Positions 7,784 to 16,273 of a stretch of DNA of 33,879 nucleotides are shown here, in pieces. Positions within the stretch are counted from its first letter, which is position 1, and each line of letters opens with the position of its first letter. A model generated the notes under the pieces. The model saw nothing but the letters and a program-made list of their open reading frames with translations, was not told where the DNA came from and ran no database searches. Both the position numbers and the translations under genes were made by a program. The stretch comes from Anaerolineales bacterium UBA2232 (GTDB lineage Bacteria > Chloroflexota > Anaerolineae > UBA2200): contig DDYO01000219.1 of assembly GCA_002348045.1 (NCBI GenBank), positions 1 to 33,879 of the forward strand, read 5' to 3'.

Positions 7784-10066
7784 GTGACCAAAACGCGAGA
7801 CCGAAAGGAGCTCGCCCGGCAACTTCCCAGGCAGCCGGTGGTCGAGCGCAGGTACGTGACAATGGCGATGCGTCCCTTGCGTCTGGCCTTTGTAATCAAT
7901 TCTACAACCCCAATTGATGAGCTCGTGCAGTATCTCATCTACAATTCTTCAATCTGGGGCGGAATACACAATGCGCTGGTGCCAACCCAGGGGCAATCTC
8001 TCGACGATGACTGGTGGACAATCCTGCGGGATCATGATCCTGACAAGGTCATCTTCTGCGGAGACATATCTCCCGACCTTGTGAGAGAAGTTGAGAACAG
8101 GATTCAGCCGTATGGTGTGACCGCTTGGTCTGGGACTGCCAAGGATGTACTCCAATCTCCTTTCACCAGAATCGGCAGCGTGCCGATGCGGACCATAGCC
8201 TGGCACGTTAGACAGAAGGAAGGACCTGCAGAGCAGTCGAGACTTTGTGTCCCTGCCTTTGATTCCCGATCAGGTCTCCGCGCATGCATTGCAGCCCAGA
8301 TTGGAGTGCCGACCGATGAACTGGCTGAGCAATACTGCAAGCTGCTGGCGGCCAAGGCCCTCCAATTCGACAAGGATTCCCTGGAGTCGTATCTCCGGGG
8401 CGTGTCCGACTTGTCTGGCCTCATCTCCCCCTTGGAAATGACGAGATCGTATCTCTCGACGTCCACTGCGGCGGATTCAGTCTCGCCTGGTTTTCACCTG
8501 GTACTCTGTTCGTCAGACAGCATTGACGACTACTGTCTCTTCTGGAATCTGCGGGCTGAGAGCTCTTTCATTGACAAAGGCAAGCTGCTGGTGCCCCTCC
8601 ATCTACTAGTAGGCAAACGCGGCTTGCAGGCCCTTGCGGACTGGTGTAATGAGAATGTGAAGGGGACCAACTACTTGTCCGTCGCTTCAAGTACTGCCGA
8701 CAAACGTCGTATTGTCAGGTTTCGAGACAGGCTTAGGCCTCTGCTGGCCGCACGCTTCGAGTTCGTGGACATCTGGTATGATCGCTTCCGAGCCGCGCAC
8801 TTTCGAGCGCATGAGGCGCCGGTGCGCGAAGAAGCGATCCTCGAGGACCGGGTCTGTTCCTTCAAAAGGCCGTCGACTTGTGTTGAACAGAACTTCAGGA
8901 GCGGCATGGAGTTGGTGGTCGACATCGACTTTGAACAACGTGGACGAAGCGGTAGTGCCTTCATACCGCCAACGCATCCAAAGCTGACCCATGTACTTTG
9001 CGGCAGTCCACCCGATGCGGTCGTGAACTTGGGGATTGCCTATTCGGTACGCATGGCGCATGATCAAGTGTCTTGCCGAGTCAGTCACTCGACCGATATC
9101 GTCAGAGTACGGCTACCAGATGCGGAGCAGCTTTTTACCTCTGTGTTTCAAGCCTATGACTACAGCACCAAGCTCACCGACACTCACCGATACGTGTCTG
9201 GAATGGTCAACCTGCTGGGCAGCCACGCGGAGGCCGGAATTCTCAGGACTCCAGGTATCCGAAAACTGTTTACCAGAATGCAGGATGGCAGCGCCTACAC
9301 TGTCAATGAGATAATGAGCATCCTGCAACCCGGAGCGCTTGGTCATCAGACGGCCGTCGACATTGTCGCCGACCTGGCACTGAAAGGTGTACTGCTGCGG
9401 GGCTACAGTATTCGATGCCCGGCATGCGATCTTCGGAGGTGGTACTCCCTTCGGGATCTCGGCGAGACGATGAAATGTGCTGGCTGCCTCACCAGCCTGC
9501 AGCCATCCGTCGAGGCACCGTTTCACTATCGTCTCAACGAACTCGTGAGCCGTGCAGTCGAGCAGGGCGCCGCCCCGGTGCTCCTCACAGTGCTGGTGTT
9601 GGCTAGCCTTGGAAGGAGGAGCTTCATGTTCCTGCCAAGCATGCAGGTCAGCAAGGAGCGATGCCATACCGAGATCGATGTACTCGCCTCTTGTGATGGC
9701 AATCTCGTCCTGGCAGAGTGCAAAGACTTCCGTCAAGGTTGCTCACCCGAGACGATGGGAGCAGTCTCTGACCAACTCGCAGGAATCGTTGAAGTCGCCC
9801 ACAACGTTGCAGCTCGGCTAGTGTTCCTGAGCGTTCTGTCCGATGCGGTGCCTGCCGAACTGCAGCGACATGTGGAGGTCCTGCAGCGTCAGAACCCAGA
9901 CGTCAGCATACACACGCTAGTCAGAGAGGACCTCGATCGCGGTTTCGTTGCAAGCAAGGAGGTCGACAACCAAGGCCCTGCCAGCTTCGCCGATTTGATT
10001 CCCAGGGTGGGATCAAGGCGGTCTGGCTGGGTCATGGAGGCCGGGAAGCGAGCGATCTACGGCTAG
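7784..10066 (+). CDS. Candidate defence protein: unknown N-terminal region, zinc ribbon, PD-(D/E)XK nuclease motif
   Basis: A 760-residue protein with a GTG start preceded by GAGGAGGGA. The N-terminal part (about 32-110) begins with a beta strand, then N-S-S-I-W-G-G-I-H-N-A-L-V-P-T (54-68) and D-P-D-K-V-I-F-C-G-D. This reads like a Rossmann-type sensor domain; I cannot name the family. The middle (about 110-540) has no motif I recognise. A zinc ribbon of C-x2-C (C545, C548) and C-x2-C (C565, C568) follows. The C-terminus has the restriction-endonuclease-like signature E630-x-D632 then, 12 residues on, E645-C-K647 (T-E-I-D-V-L ... L-A-E-C-K-D-F), as in Mrr and Holliday-junction nucleases. The inferred role is DNA or RNA cleavage on sensing a foreign signal. 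Two 60-base stretches counted near its start (7921-7980, 8521-8580) are 48% G+C, below the visible level of its neighbours. It stands alone, with degraded DNA on both sides. Confidence 0.7.
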   Translation: MTKTRDRKELARQLPRQPVVERRYVTMAMRPLRLAFVINSTTPIDELVQYLIYNSSIWGGIHNALVPTQGQSLDDDWWTILRDHDPDKVIFCGDISPDLVREVENRIQPYGVTAWSGTAKDVLQSPFTRIGSVPMRTIAWHVRQKEGPAEQSRLCVPAFDSRSGLRACIAAQIGVPTDELAEQYCKLLAAKALQFDKDSLESYLRGVSDLSGLISPLEMTRSYLSTSTAADSVSPGFHLVLCSSDSIDDYCLFWNLRAESSFIDKGKLLVPLHLLVGKRGLQALADWCNENVKGTNYLSVASSTADKRRIVRFRDRLRPLLAARFEFVDIWYDRFRAAHFRAHEAPVREEAILEDRVCSFKRPSTCVEQNFRSGMELVVDIDFEQRGRSGSAFIPPTHPKLTHVLCGSPPDAVVNLGIAYSVRMAHDQVSCRVSHSTDIVRVRLPDAEQLFTSVFQAYDYSTKLTDTHRYVSGMVNLLGSHAEAGILRTPGIRKLFTRMQDGSAYTVNEIMSILQPGALGHQTAVDIVADLALKGVLLRGYSIRCPACDLRRWYSLRDLGETMKCAGCLTSLQPSVEAPFHYRLNELVSRAVEQGAAPVLLTVLVLASLGRRSFMFLPSMQVSKERCHTEIDVLASCDGNLVLAECKDFRQGCSPETMGAVSDQLAGIVEVAHNVAARLVFLSVLSDAVPAELQRHVEVLQRQNPDVSIHTLVREDLDRGFVASKEVDNQGPASFADLIPRVGSRRSGWVMEAGKRAIYG

Positions 10067-10134
10067 TAGTCAACTGTGATGACCCGCGTGCAGAGGTAGC
10101 TCGCGGCCGGTTGCCTGCATTCTTCCACGGGTCC

Positions 10135-10185
10135 GTGGATCGGCACGTGATCTGGCAGGGACGGCATATGTCCAACGAGCAGTGA
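10135..10185 (+). pseudogene. Tail fragment of a second CapA-like gene
   Basis: Sixteen codons, V-D-R-H-V-I-W-Q-G-R-H-M-S-N-E-Q then TGA, match V-D-R-H-V-I-Y-E-G-R-H-I-S-T-E of the intact CapA-like lipoprotein (bases from 6897). Over the first 40 bases 32 are identical. The frame is open a little upstream (from about 10111) but no longer resembles CapA. It is a remnant of a diverged paralogue, immediately downstream of the candidate defence gene. Confidence 0.65.
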
Positions 10186-10283
10186 CGGCAAGACCTGCCA
10201 TCTGTGTTGGACGTCAGTGTCTGGTTGCTGGCTAGGTATTCGGCATGGCTCAGTCCAACCCGTCGCCTTGCCGCGGTCCTGAG

Positions 10284-12209
10284 CTAGTCGAGATTCTCGA
10301 TGGGCACCGGCGCAACCGGCGGATGTGGCTCAAAGCCAAAGATCCGCGAGTAGAAGTACAACTCGGCTTCTAGGGCACGCTGGATGTTCTCGGCCTTGCG
10401 GAAGCCGTGCTGTTCACCTTCGAAGGCCAGATAGGCGACGGGAAGCCCCTTCGCTCTCACTGCCTCGACCATCCTCTCTGTCTGGCCCGGCGGGACTACC
10501 CGGTCCTCCAGGCCCTGGAAGAAGATCAGTGGGCAGGATAGCCGCTCGGTGTGGTGGATGGGTGAGCGCGCAAGGTAAAGGTCCTTGCGCCGCGGGTAGG
10601 GGCCGACCAGGCCGTCCAGGTAACGCGACTCGAACTTGTGGGTGTCCGTTGCCAGCGCCTCCAGGTCGCTGACGCCGTAGTAGCTGGCGCCGGCCTGGAA
10701 TACCTGACGGAAGGTGAGACTGGCCAGGGTCGTGTACCCACCCGCGCTGCCGCCGCGGATGGCCATTCGCTCTCGATCGACCCAACCCCGATTGGCCACG
10801 TACAGAGCGGCGTTGACGCAGTCGTCCACATCTACGATGCCCCATTGGCCCTTGAGCCGCTCGCGGTACGCGCGGCCGTACCCGGTGCTGCCGCCATAGT
10901 TCACATCCACGACGGCAAAGCCGCGGCTGGTCCAATACTGGATGCCCCAGTCCAGCACGCCCACTGCAGCCCCCGTAGGTCCTCCGTGGCTTTTTACCAG
11001 TAGGGGCGGTTTTGACGCGGCAGGACCGGAGTGGTTGGGATTGGTCGGGCGATAGAGCAAGGCGTGTGCCTCCCTGCCGCCTGTGGTGGGAAAGCGGATG
11101 GTTTCAGGTACGGAAATGAAGCGGTCATCTACCGTCAGTTCGCTGGAACGCTGGAGAATTTGATGCTGACCCGCGTCCAGATTCACCAGGATCACGGCCG
11201 CGGACTCGGTTGGCGAAGCGGCCAAGCAGACCACCTGGCCAGGGCGGCCGTAGAGTGCGCCAAAGCGCGTGTAGGGAAGAGGAATTTCCGAGAGTTTTCC
11301 CGAGGCAATGTCCAGTGTGGCCAGATGCCCACGACCGTCCTGGACGTAGGAGCAGACGATGCGTTGCGGCGACTCAACGACGTACGTGGACATGCCCAGG
11401 CCCCACTGAGGAGCTCCGAACTCGGCCTGCATGGGCAATACAACCTCGCTGTTGCCGTCCCTCCAGCGGTAGAGATTCCACCAGCCGCTGCGGTCAGAGA
11501 CGAAGAACAGGCTGCCGTCGGGAGACCACTCTGGCTGGAAAACCGATTCTTCCGGGCCTCCAGCGATGCAACGGGCGTCCTCGATGTCGCCCGCTGGTCC
11601 GAGAACGCCGACCCACAACTCGGTGCCATCCCAGGGCATGTTGGGGTGGTTCCACGCCAGCCAGGTGAGGCGCGACCCATCGGTGCTCAGCCTTGGCGAG
11701 GAGTAAAAGTCGTGGCCGGTGGCGATGACCCGCCCCTCGGTGTCAGTGAGCAGGCCGATTCTCACCAGCTCATTGCGGGCCTGGCCAGGCTGGCGGTGGT
11801 CCTCGCGCACACAGTAAATCAGCCCGCGCCGTTGGTCTACTACACCATCGGCGTAGCGCAAATCGGCCTCGCTGGTGATGGGAAGCGGCACGCCCCCAGG
11901 CTGCTGGCGGTACAGTCGTTGATCGGAAAAGTTGGAGAAGTAGACGGTTCCGCGGTCGACTAGGACGGAGCCCCCGCCGTATTCGTGTACCCGGGATCGG
12001 GCGTTAAAGGGCGGCAGGTTGACATCCTCGACAGCCCCATCTGGACTGCGGCGGACGATCACCTGGCGTCCCCCTTCGGTGGGGCGGCCCTCGAGCCAAT
12101 AGATGTCGTTTCCATCCAACTTGGTCTCGCTTAGTCGCACGGCCGACGAGGCGACCAGGTCGGCAGTGATGGGCGACTCCCAGGATCCATAGGGTGCTAT
12201 CTTGCGCAT
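10284..12209 (-). CDS. S9-family prolyl oligopeptidase / acylaminoacyl-peptidase-like enzyme
   Basis: A 641-residue cytoplasmic peptidase. The N-terminal half is a beta-propeller of WD40-like/TolB repeats (S-P-D-G-S-L-F-F-V-S-D-R-S-G-W-W-N-L-Y). The C-terminal alpha/beta-hydrolase domain contains S-H-G-G-P-T-G, D-W-G-I-Q-Y-W-T-S-R-G-F-A-V-V-D-V-N-Y-G-G-S-T-G-Y-G and the nucleophile elbow G-G-S-A-G-G-Y with S488. The rest of the triad is D569 (L-E-D-R-V-V-P-P-G) and H601 (G-E-Q-H-G-F). No signal peptide is seen. It should cleave short peptides, probably removing N-terminal dipeptides or acylated residues. The ATG at 12209 is preceded by AAGGAGAG; an in-frame start 28 codons upstream lacks such a site and lies beyond the predicted promoter. 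It is transcribed alone, divergently from the OMP-decarboxylase-like gene. Confidence 0.9.
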   Translation of the reverse strand: MRKIAPYGSWESPITADLVASSAVRLSETKLDGNDIYWLEGRPTEGGRQVIVRRSPDGAVEDVNLPPFNARSRVHEYGGGSVLVDRGTVYFSNFSDQRLYRQQPGGVPLPITSEADLRYADGVVDQRRGLIYCVREDHRQPGQARNELVRIGLLTDTEGRVIATGHDFYSSPRLSTDGSRLTWLAWNHPNMPWDGTELWVGVLGPAGDIEDARCIAGGPEESVFQPEWSPDGSLFFVSDRSGWWNLYRWRDGNSEVVLPMQAEFGAPQWGLGMSTYVVESPQRIVCSYVQDGRGHLATLDIASGKLSEIPLPYTRFGALYGRPGQVVCLAASPTESAAVILVNLDAGQHQILQRSSELTVDDRFISVPETIRFPTTGGREAHALLYRPTNPNHSGPAASKPPLLVKSHGGPTGAAVGVLDWGIQYWTSRGFAVVDVNYGGSTGYGRAYRERLKGQWGIVDVDDCVNAALYVANRGWVDRERMAIRGGSAGGYTTLASLTFRQVFQAGASYYGVSDLEALATDTHKFESRYLDGLVGPYPRRKDLYLARSPIHHTERLSCPLIFFQGLEDRVVPPGQTERMVEAVRAKGLPVAYLAFEGEQHGFRKAENIQRALEAELYFYSRIFGFEPHPPVAPVPIENLD

Positions 12210-12264
12210 GTCGGATCTCTCCTTCAGCACTTCGTGCCTGGGACTACTGATGCATTGTTCTCTG

Positions 12265-12293
12265 ATACTACTGTGGGCATGACCGAACAGCAA
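12265..12293 (-). promoter_or_regulatory. Possible promoter of the S9 peptidase gene
   Basis: On the minus strand, TTGCTG (12293-12288), a 17-base spacer and TAGTAT (12270-12265), about 55 bases upstream of the chosen ATG. The match to consensus is moderate. Confidence 0.35.
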
Positions 12294-12409
12294 TATGCCA
12301 GACCTATGCGACGCGTACAGGGCGAGGGCTGACGGTGAGCTGGCTCAAGCGCCCAACGCTCCGTGCGGTGACGCCGTCCTCTTGGTCGCCGCCGTGGCGA
12401 GGGGCAGCT

Positions 12410-12438
12410 TTGACTCCCTCGGCGGACTTGGCTAATCT
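12410..12438 (+). promoter_or_regulatory. Possible promoter of the OMP-decarboxylase-like gene
   Basis: TTGACT (12410-12415), a 17-base spacer and TAATCT (12433-12438), about 46 bases before the ATG. The -35 box is good and the -10 box weak. Confidence 0.4.
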
Positions 12439-12484
12439 AGATTCGTGTTCCAGCTCAATCTACTGACCGGACTGCCAGGAGGAC

Positions 12485-13168
12485 ATGAAGATGCGTCCCG
12501 TTCTGCAGCTTGCTCTGGATGTAGACTCTGTCGATGAGGCCCTCCGCCTTGCCGAACTGGCGGCGCCCTGGGTGGACTGGCTGGAGGTGGGAACTTCTCT
12601 CATCGTCGCGGAGGGAGTGCGGGTGGTTGAGACCCTACGCGAGCGTTATCCGTCTCATCTGCTAGTGGCTGACATCAAGATCATTGACGGGGCCCAGGGC
12701 CTGGCCTCTTTGGTGTTGAAGGCCGGAGCAGATATGGTGACGGTGGTACACTCGGCCTATGACGATACGGTAGCGGCCGCGGTTAAGGTAGCTCACGCAT
12801 TGGACCGGCGGGTGGTCGGTGAATACTACTCTTTGGATTTCGGCGCAACAGCACCCTTCGAGCGCCTGGTCAGGCTGGGCATCGACTACGTTGGGCTCCA
12901 TCTGCCTTACGCTCCCGGCAGCCTCCGCAGCGATGCCATCGAGGCGATCCGAGAGACCCTTCCGGCCATCAGCTTACCGGTGATCGTGGCGGGCGGCATC
13001 GATGTGGCGGTGCTCAGGCGCCTGCGCGGGGTATCCCTTGCCGGGGTCATCATCGGAGGTGCCATCCTGAATGCCAGCCATCCGGGTGACGCAGCCCGGG
13101 AGATCCATGAACTCCTGAGCTGCTGGTCCACCGACGACCTGACCGGTGATCAGCGACTCGACGGGTAG
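12485..13168 (+). CDS. OMP decarboxylase-superfamily enzyme (hexulose-6-phosphate synthase / keto-gulonate-phosphate decarboxylase type)
   Basis: A 227-residue TIM barrel. It starts L-A-L-D-V-D (residues 9-14) and has W-L-E-V-G-T (E34), the superfamily hallmark D63-x-K65-x-x-D68 (V-A-D-I-K-I-I-D), A-G-A-D-M-V-T-V and the phosphate-binding G-G-I near residue 165. The spacing matches the hexulose-phosphate synthase/KGPDC branch rather than true pyrimidine OMP decarboxylase, since the Lys-Asp pair occurs as D-x-K-x-x-D without the full OMPDC D-x-K-x-x-D-I-x-N-T. Function would be aldol chemistry on ribulose-5-phosphate and formaldehyde, or decarboxylation of a keto-sugar phosphate. No isomerase (hexulose-phosphate isomerase) partner is adjacent. 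AGGAGG precedes the ATG. The DUF362 gene follows 85 bases later on the same strand, with a hairpin between. Confidence 0.75.
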   Translation: MKMRPVLQLALDVDSVDEALRLAELAAPWVDWLEVGTSLIVAEGVRVVETLRERYPSHLLVADIKIIDGAQGLASLVLKAGADMVTVVHSAYDDTVAAAVKVAHALDRRVVGEYYSLDFGATAPFERLVRLGIDYVGLHLPYAPGSLRSDAIEAIRETLPAISLPVIVAGGIDVAVLRRLRGVSLAGVIIGGAILNASHPGDAAREIHELLSCWSTDDLTGDQRLDG

Positions 13169-13198
13169 TCAGTATCGTCCGGACGGCTACTGGCGACC

Positions 13199-13223
13199 CT
13201 CGGGAAGCATGGTGCTTTCCGAG
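13199..13223 (+). other. Stable intergenic hairpin
   Basis: An 11-base stem, CTCGGGAAGCA / TGCTTTCCGAG, with one G-T pair and a TGG loop, placed 31 bases downstream of one stop codon and 30 bases upstream of the next start. No U-tract follows. It could end transcription of the first gene, mark an mRNA processing point, or reduce expression of the second. Confidence 0.45.
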
Positions 13224-13253
13224 ACCTGAGGCTGGTGCGCGAAGGAGGAGGAA

Positions 13254-14156
13254 ATGGCAACTGTAGTCTTTGTCAAGACGCGAGATCGGACGGAAGGGGT
13301 GCGTCGAGCGCTGGACTTGTTGGGGCTCAACCCTGTGCAGGACAAGCAGGTCCTGATAAAGCCCAACTTTAATAGTGCCGATCCCGCCCCTGCGTCCACC
13401 CATCCTCAAGTCCTGCGCGCTCTGGTGGAGAGCTTGCGGGACATGGGTACGAGCGGCATCACGGTGGGTGACCGCAGCGGGATGGGGAACACCCGTGAGG
13501 TGATGGAAAGCCTGGGCATTCTTCAGATGGCCCAGGAGCTGGAATTTGGCACGTTGTGTTTCGAGGACATGGGCAAGGATGATTGGGTCATGGTCCGGCC
13601 GCCTGGCAGCCACTGGCGGGAGGGTTTTCCCTTCGCGCGACCGTGCTATGAGGCGGAGGCTCTCGTGCAGACCTGCTGTTTGAAACCCCACCGCTTTGGC
13701 GGCCACTTTACCCTTTCCCTCAAGAACACGGTAGGCATGGTCGGGAAGCGGGTCGCCGGGATCGCCCATGACTTTATGAGCGAGCTTCATGGCTCGCCGT
13801 ATCAGCGCCTGATGATTGCCGAGGTCAACACGGCATACCAGCCGGCGTTGGTGCTGCTCGATGGCGTTGAGGCATTTGTCAGCGATGGCCCGGATCGGGG
13901 AAAACACGCCTGGGGCGAGGTGGTGCTGGCAGGAACGGACCGGGTCGCCATCGATGCGGTGGGACTGGCCGTGCTGCGTCACCTGGGGTACAGTGGCCCC
14001 GCGGCACAGGGCGGTGTCTTCCAGCAAGAGCAAATAGCCCGGGCGGTTGAGCTCGGCTTGGGAGTCCACAGCGCGGTCGAGATCGAACTTGTCACTGATG
14101 ATGCCGCGAGTGAAGCCTACGCGACCGGGATCCGAGAAATCCTCTTGCAGGGCTAG
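13254..14156 (+). CDS. DUF362-family protein (possible iron-sulfur-related, function unknown)
   Basis: A 300-residue protein with the DUF362 pattern: K-P-N-F-N near residue 38, a sensor-like G-D-R-S-G segment (73-77), C-C-L-K-P-H-R-F-G-G-H-F-T-L-S-L-K-N-T-V-G-M-V at about 141-163 (written with separators), an A-E-V-N motif and L-L-D-G-V-E-A-F-V-S-D-G-P. The final A-G-T-D-R-V-A-I-D-A-V-G is also typical. The family is widespread in anaerobes and often fused to ferredoxin domains; this copy has no [4Fe-4S] motif at either end, so it is the stand-alone form. The biochemical role is unknown. GGAGGAGG sits just before the ATG. It probably shares transcription with the preceding OMP-decarboxylase-like gene. 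Confidence 0.75.
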   Translation: MATVVFVKTRDRTEGVRRALDLLGLNPVQDKQVLIKPNFNSADPAPASTHPQVLRALVESLRDMGTSGITVGDRSGMGNTREVMESLGILQMAQELEFGTLCFEDMGKDDWVMVRPPGSHWREGFPFARPCYEAEALVQTCCLKPHRFGGHFTLSLKNTVGMVGKRVAGIAHDFMSELHGSPYQRLMIAEVNTAYQPALVLLDGVEAFVSDGPDRGKHAWGEVVLAGTDRVAIDAVGLAVLRHLGYSGPAAQGGVFQQEQIARAVELGLGVHSAVEIELVTDDAASEAYATGIREILLQG

Positions 14157-14370
14157 CGCAGATCGTGATACCCTGCAGCAAGGTCCACGCCAGGGACTTG
14201 ATGCTGGCTCTCTGGCTGCTGCTCGCGGAGAAAGGGATCTCTCCTTGAGGCCAGGCACGACGCGGACTTGTGGCATCTTCGCCGACGGCAAAGAGGGAAC
14301 GTAAGCCCGCCTAGGCTCGTTCATTGCTGAATCGCGCTCTGCTCACTGGCGCGCTCGATGCCGCGGCGGA

Positions 14371-15585
14371 CTACCCGGTAAACTCCAGGATGTGCAGTCC
14401 CAGCCCCCAACGATCGGCCAGATAGATCAGCCCTGAACCCCTGTCCACATAGACATCGTTGCTCTGGGGGCAGTGGCGAGCGCTTGAACCGGCAGGGATA
14501 TAGTAACCGACCTCTTGAGGCTGAAACGGGTTCGACCAGTCCACGATGCGCAGCCCGGCGTTGAACCAGCAGACGTGCAGCAGATCGTCCCTGGCCATGT
14601 CCAGGCAAAAGTTGTGGGCGCCGTAGCGGGAGCCTGTGGTGCACCACTTGCGGTCCACCGGCATCATGGTGAGGGGATCGATCTGGTGCGGCATAAAGGT
14701 GCTGATTGGGATGGGTTGTTGGGTGTCGCGCATGTCGTAGAACGTGACAAAGGCCGGAGGCTCTGCACAATCGTTTGTGGTAGTCTCCTGAGCGACGATG
14801 GCGAACGGTGAGCCTTCGGGCACAAGGAAGGTGTGGTAGCAGCCGGGCCAGCCATGGGTTTCATGGGGGTTTTGACGCCACATGAACCTCGGCTTGCGGG
14901 GATCGGTCAAGTCGAACATGGCGATGCCCGCATCCCAGTACCCGCAAGTGACAAAGTTGCCAAAGGGATTGGCTTCGTGGAGGTGGCACCGCCCGCGCAG
15001 CCGGTCCACATCCCAGGAGGGCTCCTCACCTGTCGCGATGTGCTGTCCCTGGATCCAGGCTCGGCCGATGAGCTCGGGAGACCAGGGGTCCTTCATATCG
15101 TGGATGAGGAGGATGTGTCCGCTGAATCCCTCCTGGGCGCCGGAGCTATACAGAAGGTTGCGCCTGCGATCGAGCACCGGACGGTGGATGCCTTGGCCTC
15201 CGGTCTCGACGTACTTGACGAACCGCGGATGAACCGGGTCCTTGATGTCGAATACTCGCAGTCCACCCTTTACATCGGGATCCGTGGCATTGCGCCGCAA
15301 TTCGCTGTTAGTGAGCAGGACCTCGTCGTTGACCCGCAGGACCTTGTGGGTACGGGCGGCTGGCCCATCATCGATCTGGTGCGCAATGCGGGGTTCTGTT
15401 GGGTCACGAACGTCCAGAACCGTCAGGCCGTTGTGACCGTTCTCCCCGGATGCAGCCACATAGCACAGCCCCTTGTGAACCTGAATCTGAAAGGCATCTC
15501 CCCAGCCATTGAGATCCGAGTGGCCAACAAGTCGGACGTTACGGGCTTCTTCCTTCCACGGCTGTCGCTCCTGTGCAGCGCTCAT
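14371..15585 (-). CDS. LVIVD-repeat beta-propeller protein
   Basis: A 404-residue protein made of repeated blades with the pattern L-x-V-x-D-x-x-D-P-x-x-P (for example L-T-V-L-D-V-R-D-P-T-E-P, L-R-V-F-D-I-K-D-P-V-H-P, I-A-M-F-D-L-T-D-P-R-K-P and L-R-I-V-D-W-S-N-P-F-Q-P). These repeats form a beta-propeller. The protein has several His and Cys residues (R-C-H-L-H-E-A-N, Y-G-A-H-N-F-C-L-D) that may bind metal or selenium, resembling selenium-binding-protein-type propellers, though the family match is not secure. No signal peptide is evident. The gene follows msrQ by 73 bases on the same strand and may belong to the methionine-sulfoxide-repair operon. The start ATG is preceded by GGGGGGTG. Confidence 0.7.
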   Translation of the reverse strand: MSAAQERQPWKEEARNVRLVGHSDLNGWGDAFQIQVHKGLCYVAASGENGHNGLTVLDVRDPTEPRIAHQIDDGPAARTHKVLRVNDEVLLTNSELRRNATDPDVKGGLRVFDIKDPVHPRFVKYVETGGQGIHRPVLDRRRNLLYSSGAQEGFSGHILLIHDMKDPWSPELIGRAWIQGQHIATGEEPSWDVDRLRGRCHLHEANPFGNFVTCGYWDAGIAMFDLTDPRKPRFMWRQNPHETHGWPGCYHTFLVPEGSPFAIVAQETTTNDCAEPPAFVTFYDMRDTQQPIPISTFMPHQIDPLTMMPVDRKWCTTGSRYGAHNFCLDMARDDLLHVCWFNAGLRIVDWSNPFQPQEVGYYIPAGSSARHCPQSNDVYVDRGSGLIYLADRWGLGLHILEFTG

Positions 15586-15658
15586 TGGTAAACACCCCCC
15601 ATGCCATGACGTATAGTCGAACTTGGCTCTGTGATGTGCGTTGGCGCCAGCGTAGGCA

Positions 15659-16273
15659 CTAGCTTCGGGTCAAGCGCTGCCCAAGGCGGGCAAGCCGATC
15701 CTGAGGGGGACGCCAGCGCAGGAAAAGCAGCAGCGCCAAAAAAGCACCGTAGCGCAATGACTCATTGAGGTCTTTGAGTAGCCAGGCGACGTGGAGCACC
15801 GCCAAGGCGCCAGCTACGTAGGCCATCCGGTGCAATCGCTTCCAGCTCTTTCCCATGCGCTTCTGCCAAGCTGCCGTGGAGGTTGTGGCCAGCGCCAGCA
15901 GGATCAAGCCGGCGGCCAGGCCAGGCAGGACGAAGCGCTGCTGGAAGATGGCGGGCACCAGGAACCGCAGATCGAAACGGTAGTCCAGACCGGCAAAGGT
16001 CAGAAAGTGGAGCGCGGTGTACAGGAATGCATAGAGGCCCAAAGGACGACGGGCGGTCCGAAGATGCCCGATACCCACTAGCGTGCTGAGGGGTGTGCAG
16101 GCCAGGGATGCCAGCAGCAGCCTCAGTGCGGCTCGTCCCGTGCGCGTTGTCACTTCGCGGACAGGGTCCGCCAGGAATGCGCCCCGTACCAGATCCAAGA
16201 GAATGCCGGCCAGTGGCGCAAGGGCCAGGGCGTGGACGAAGGCTTGAAACCATCGCCTTCGCAGCCAGTCCAT
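15659..16273 (-). CDS. msrQ: MsrQ, haem-b membrane subunit of methionine sulfoxide reductase
   Basis: A 204-residue membrane protein with about five to six spans. It shows the MsrQ/YedZ features: W-x-x-x-x-H-x-x-x-L in the first span, T-R-T-G-R-A-A-L-R-L-L-L-x-S-L-x-C-T-P, R-R-x-L-G-L-Y-A-F-L-Y-x-x-L-H, and W-K-R-L-H-R-M-A-Y-V (separated residues) with a further H about 14 residues on. The conserved histidines are haem ligands. MsrQ passes electrons from the quinone pool or flavin reductase to MsrP. Its ATG (16273-16271) shares one base with the msrP stop codon in TGATG, so the two are translationally coupled. An alternative ATG nine bases upstream (16282) would lie inside msrP. Confidence 0.88.
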   Translation of the reverse strand: MDWLRRRWFQAFVHALALAPLAGILLDLVRGAFLADPVREVTTRTGRAALRLLLASLACTPLSTLVGIGHLRTARRPLGLYAFLYTALHFLTFAGLDYRFDLRFLVPAIFQQRFVLPGLAAGLILLALATTSTAAWQKRMGKSWKRLHRMAYVAGALAVLHVAWLLKDLNESLRYGAFLALLLFLRWRPPQDRLARLGQRLTRS

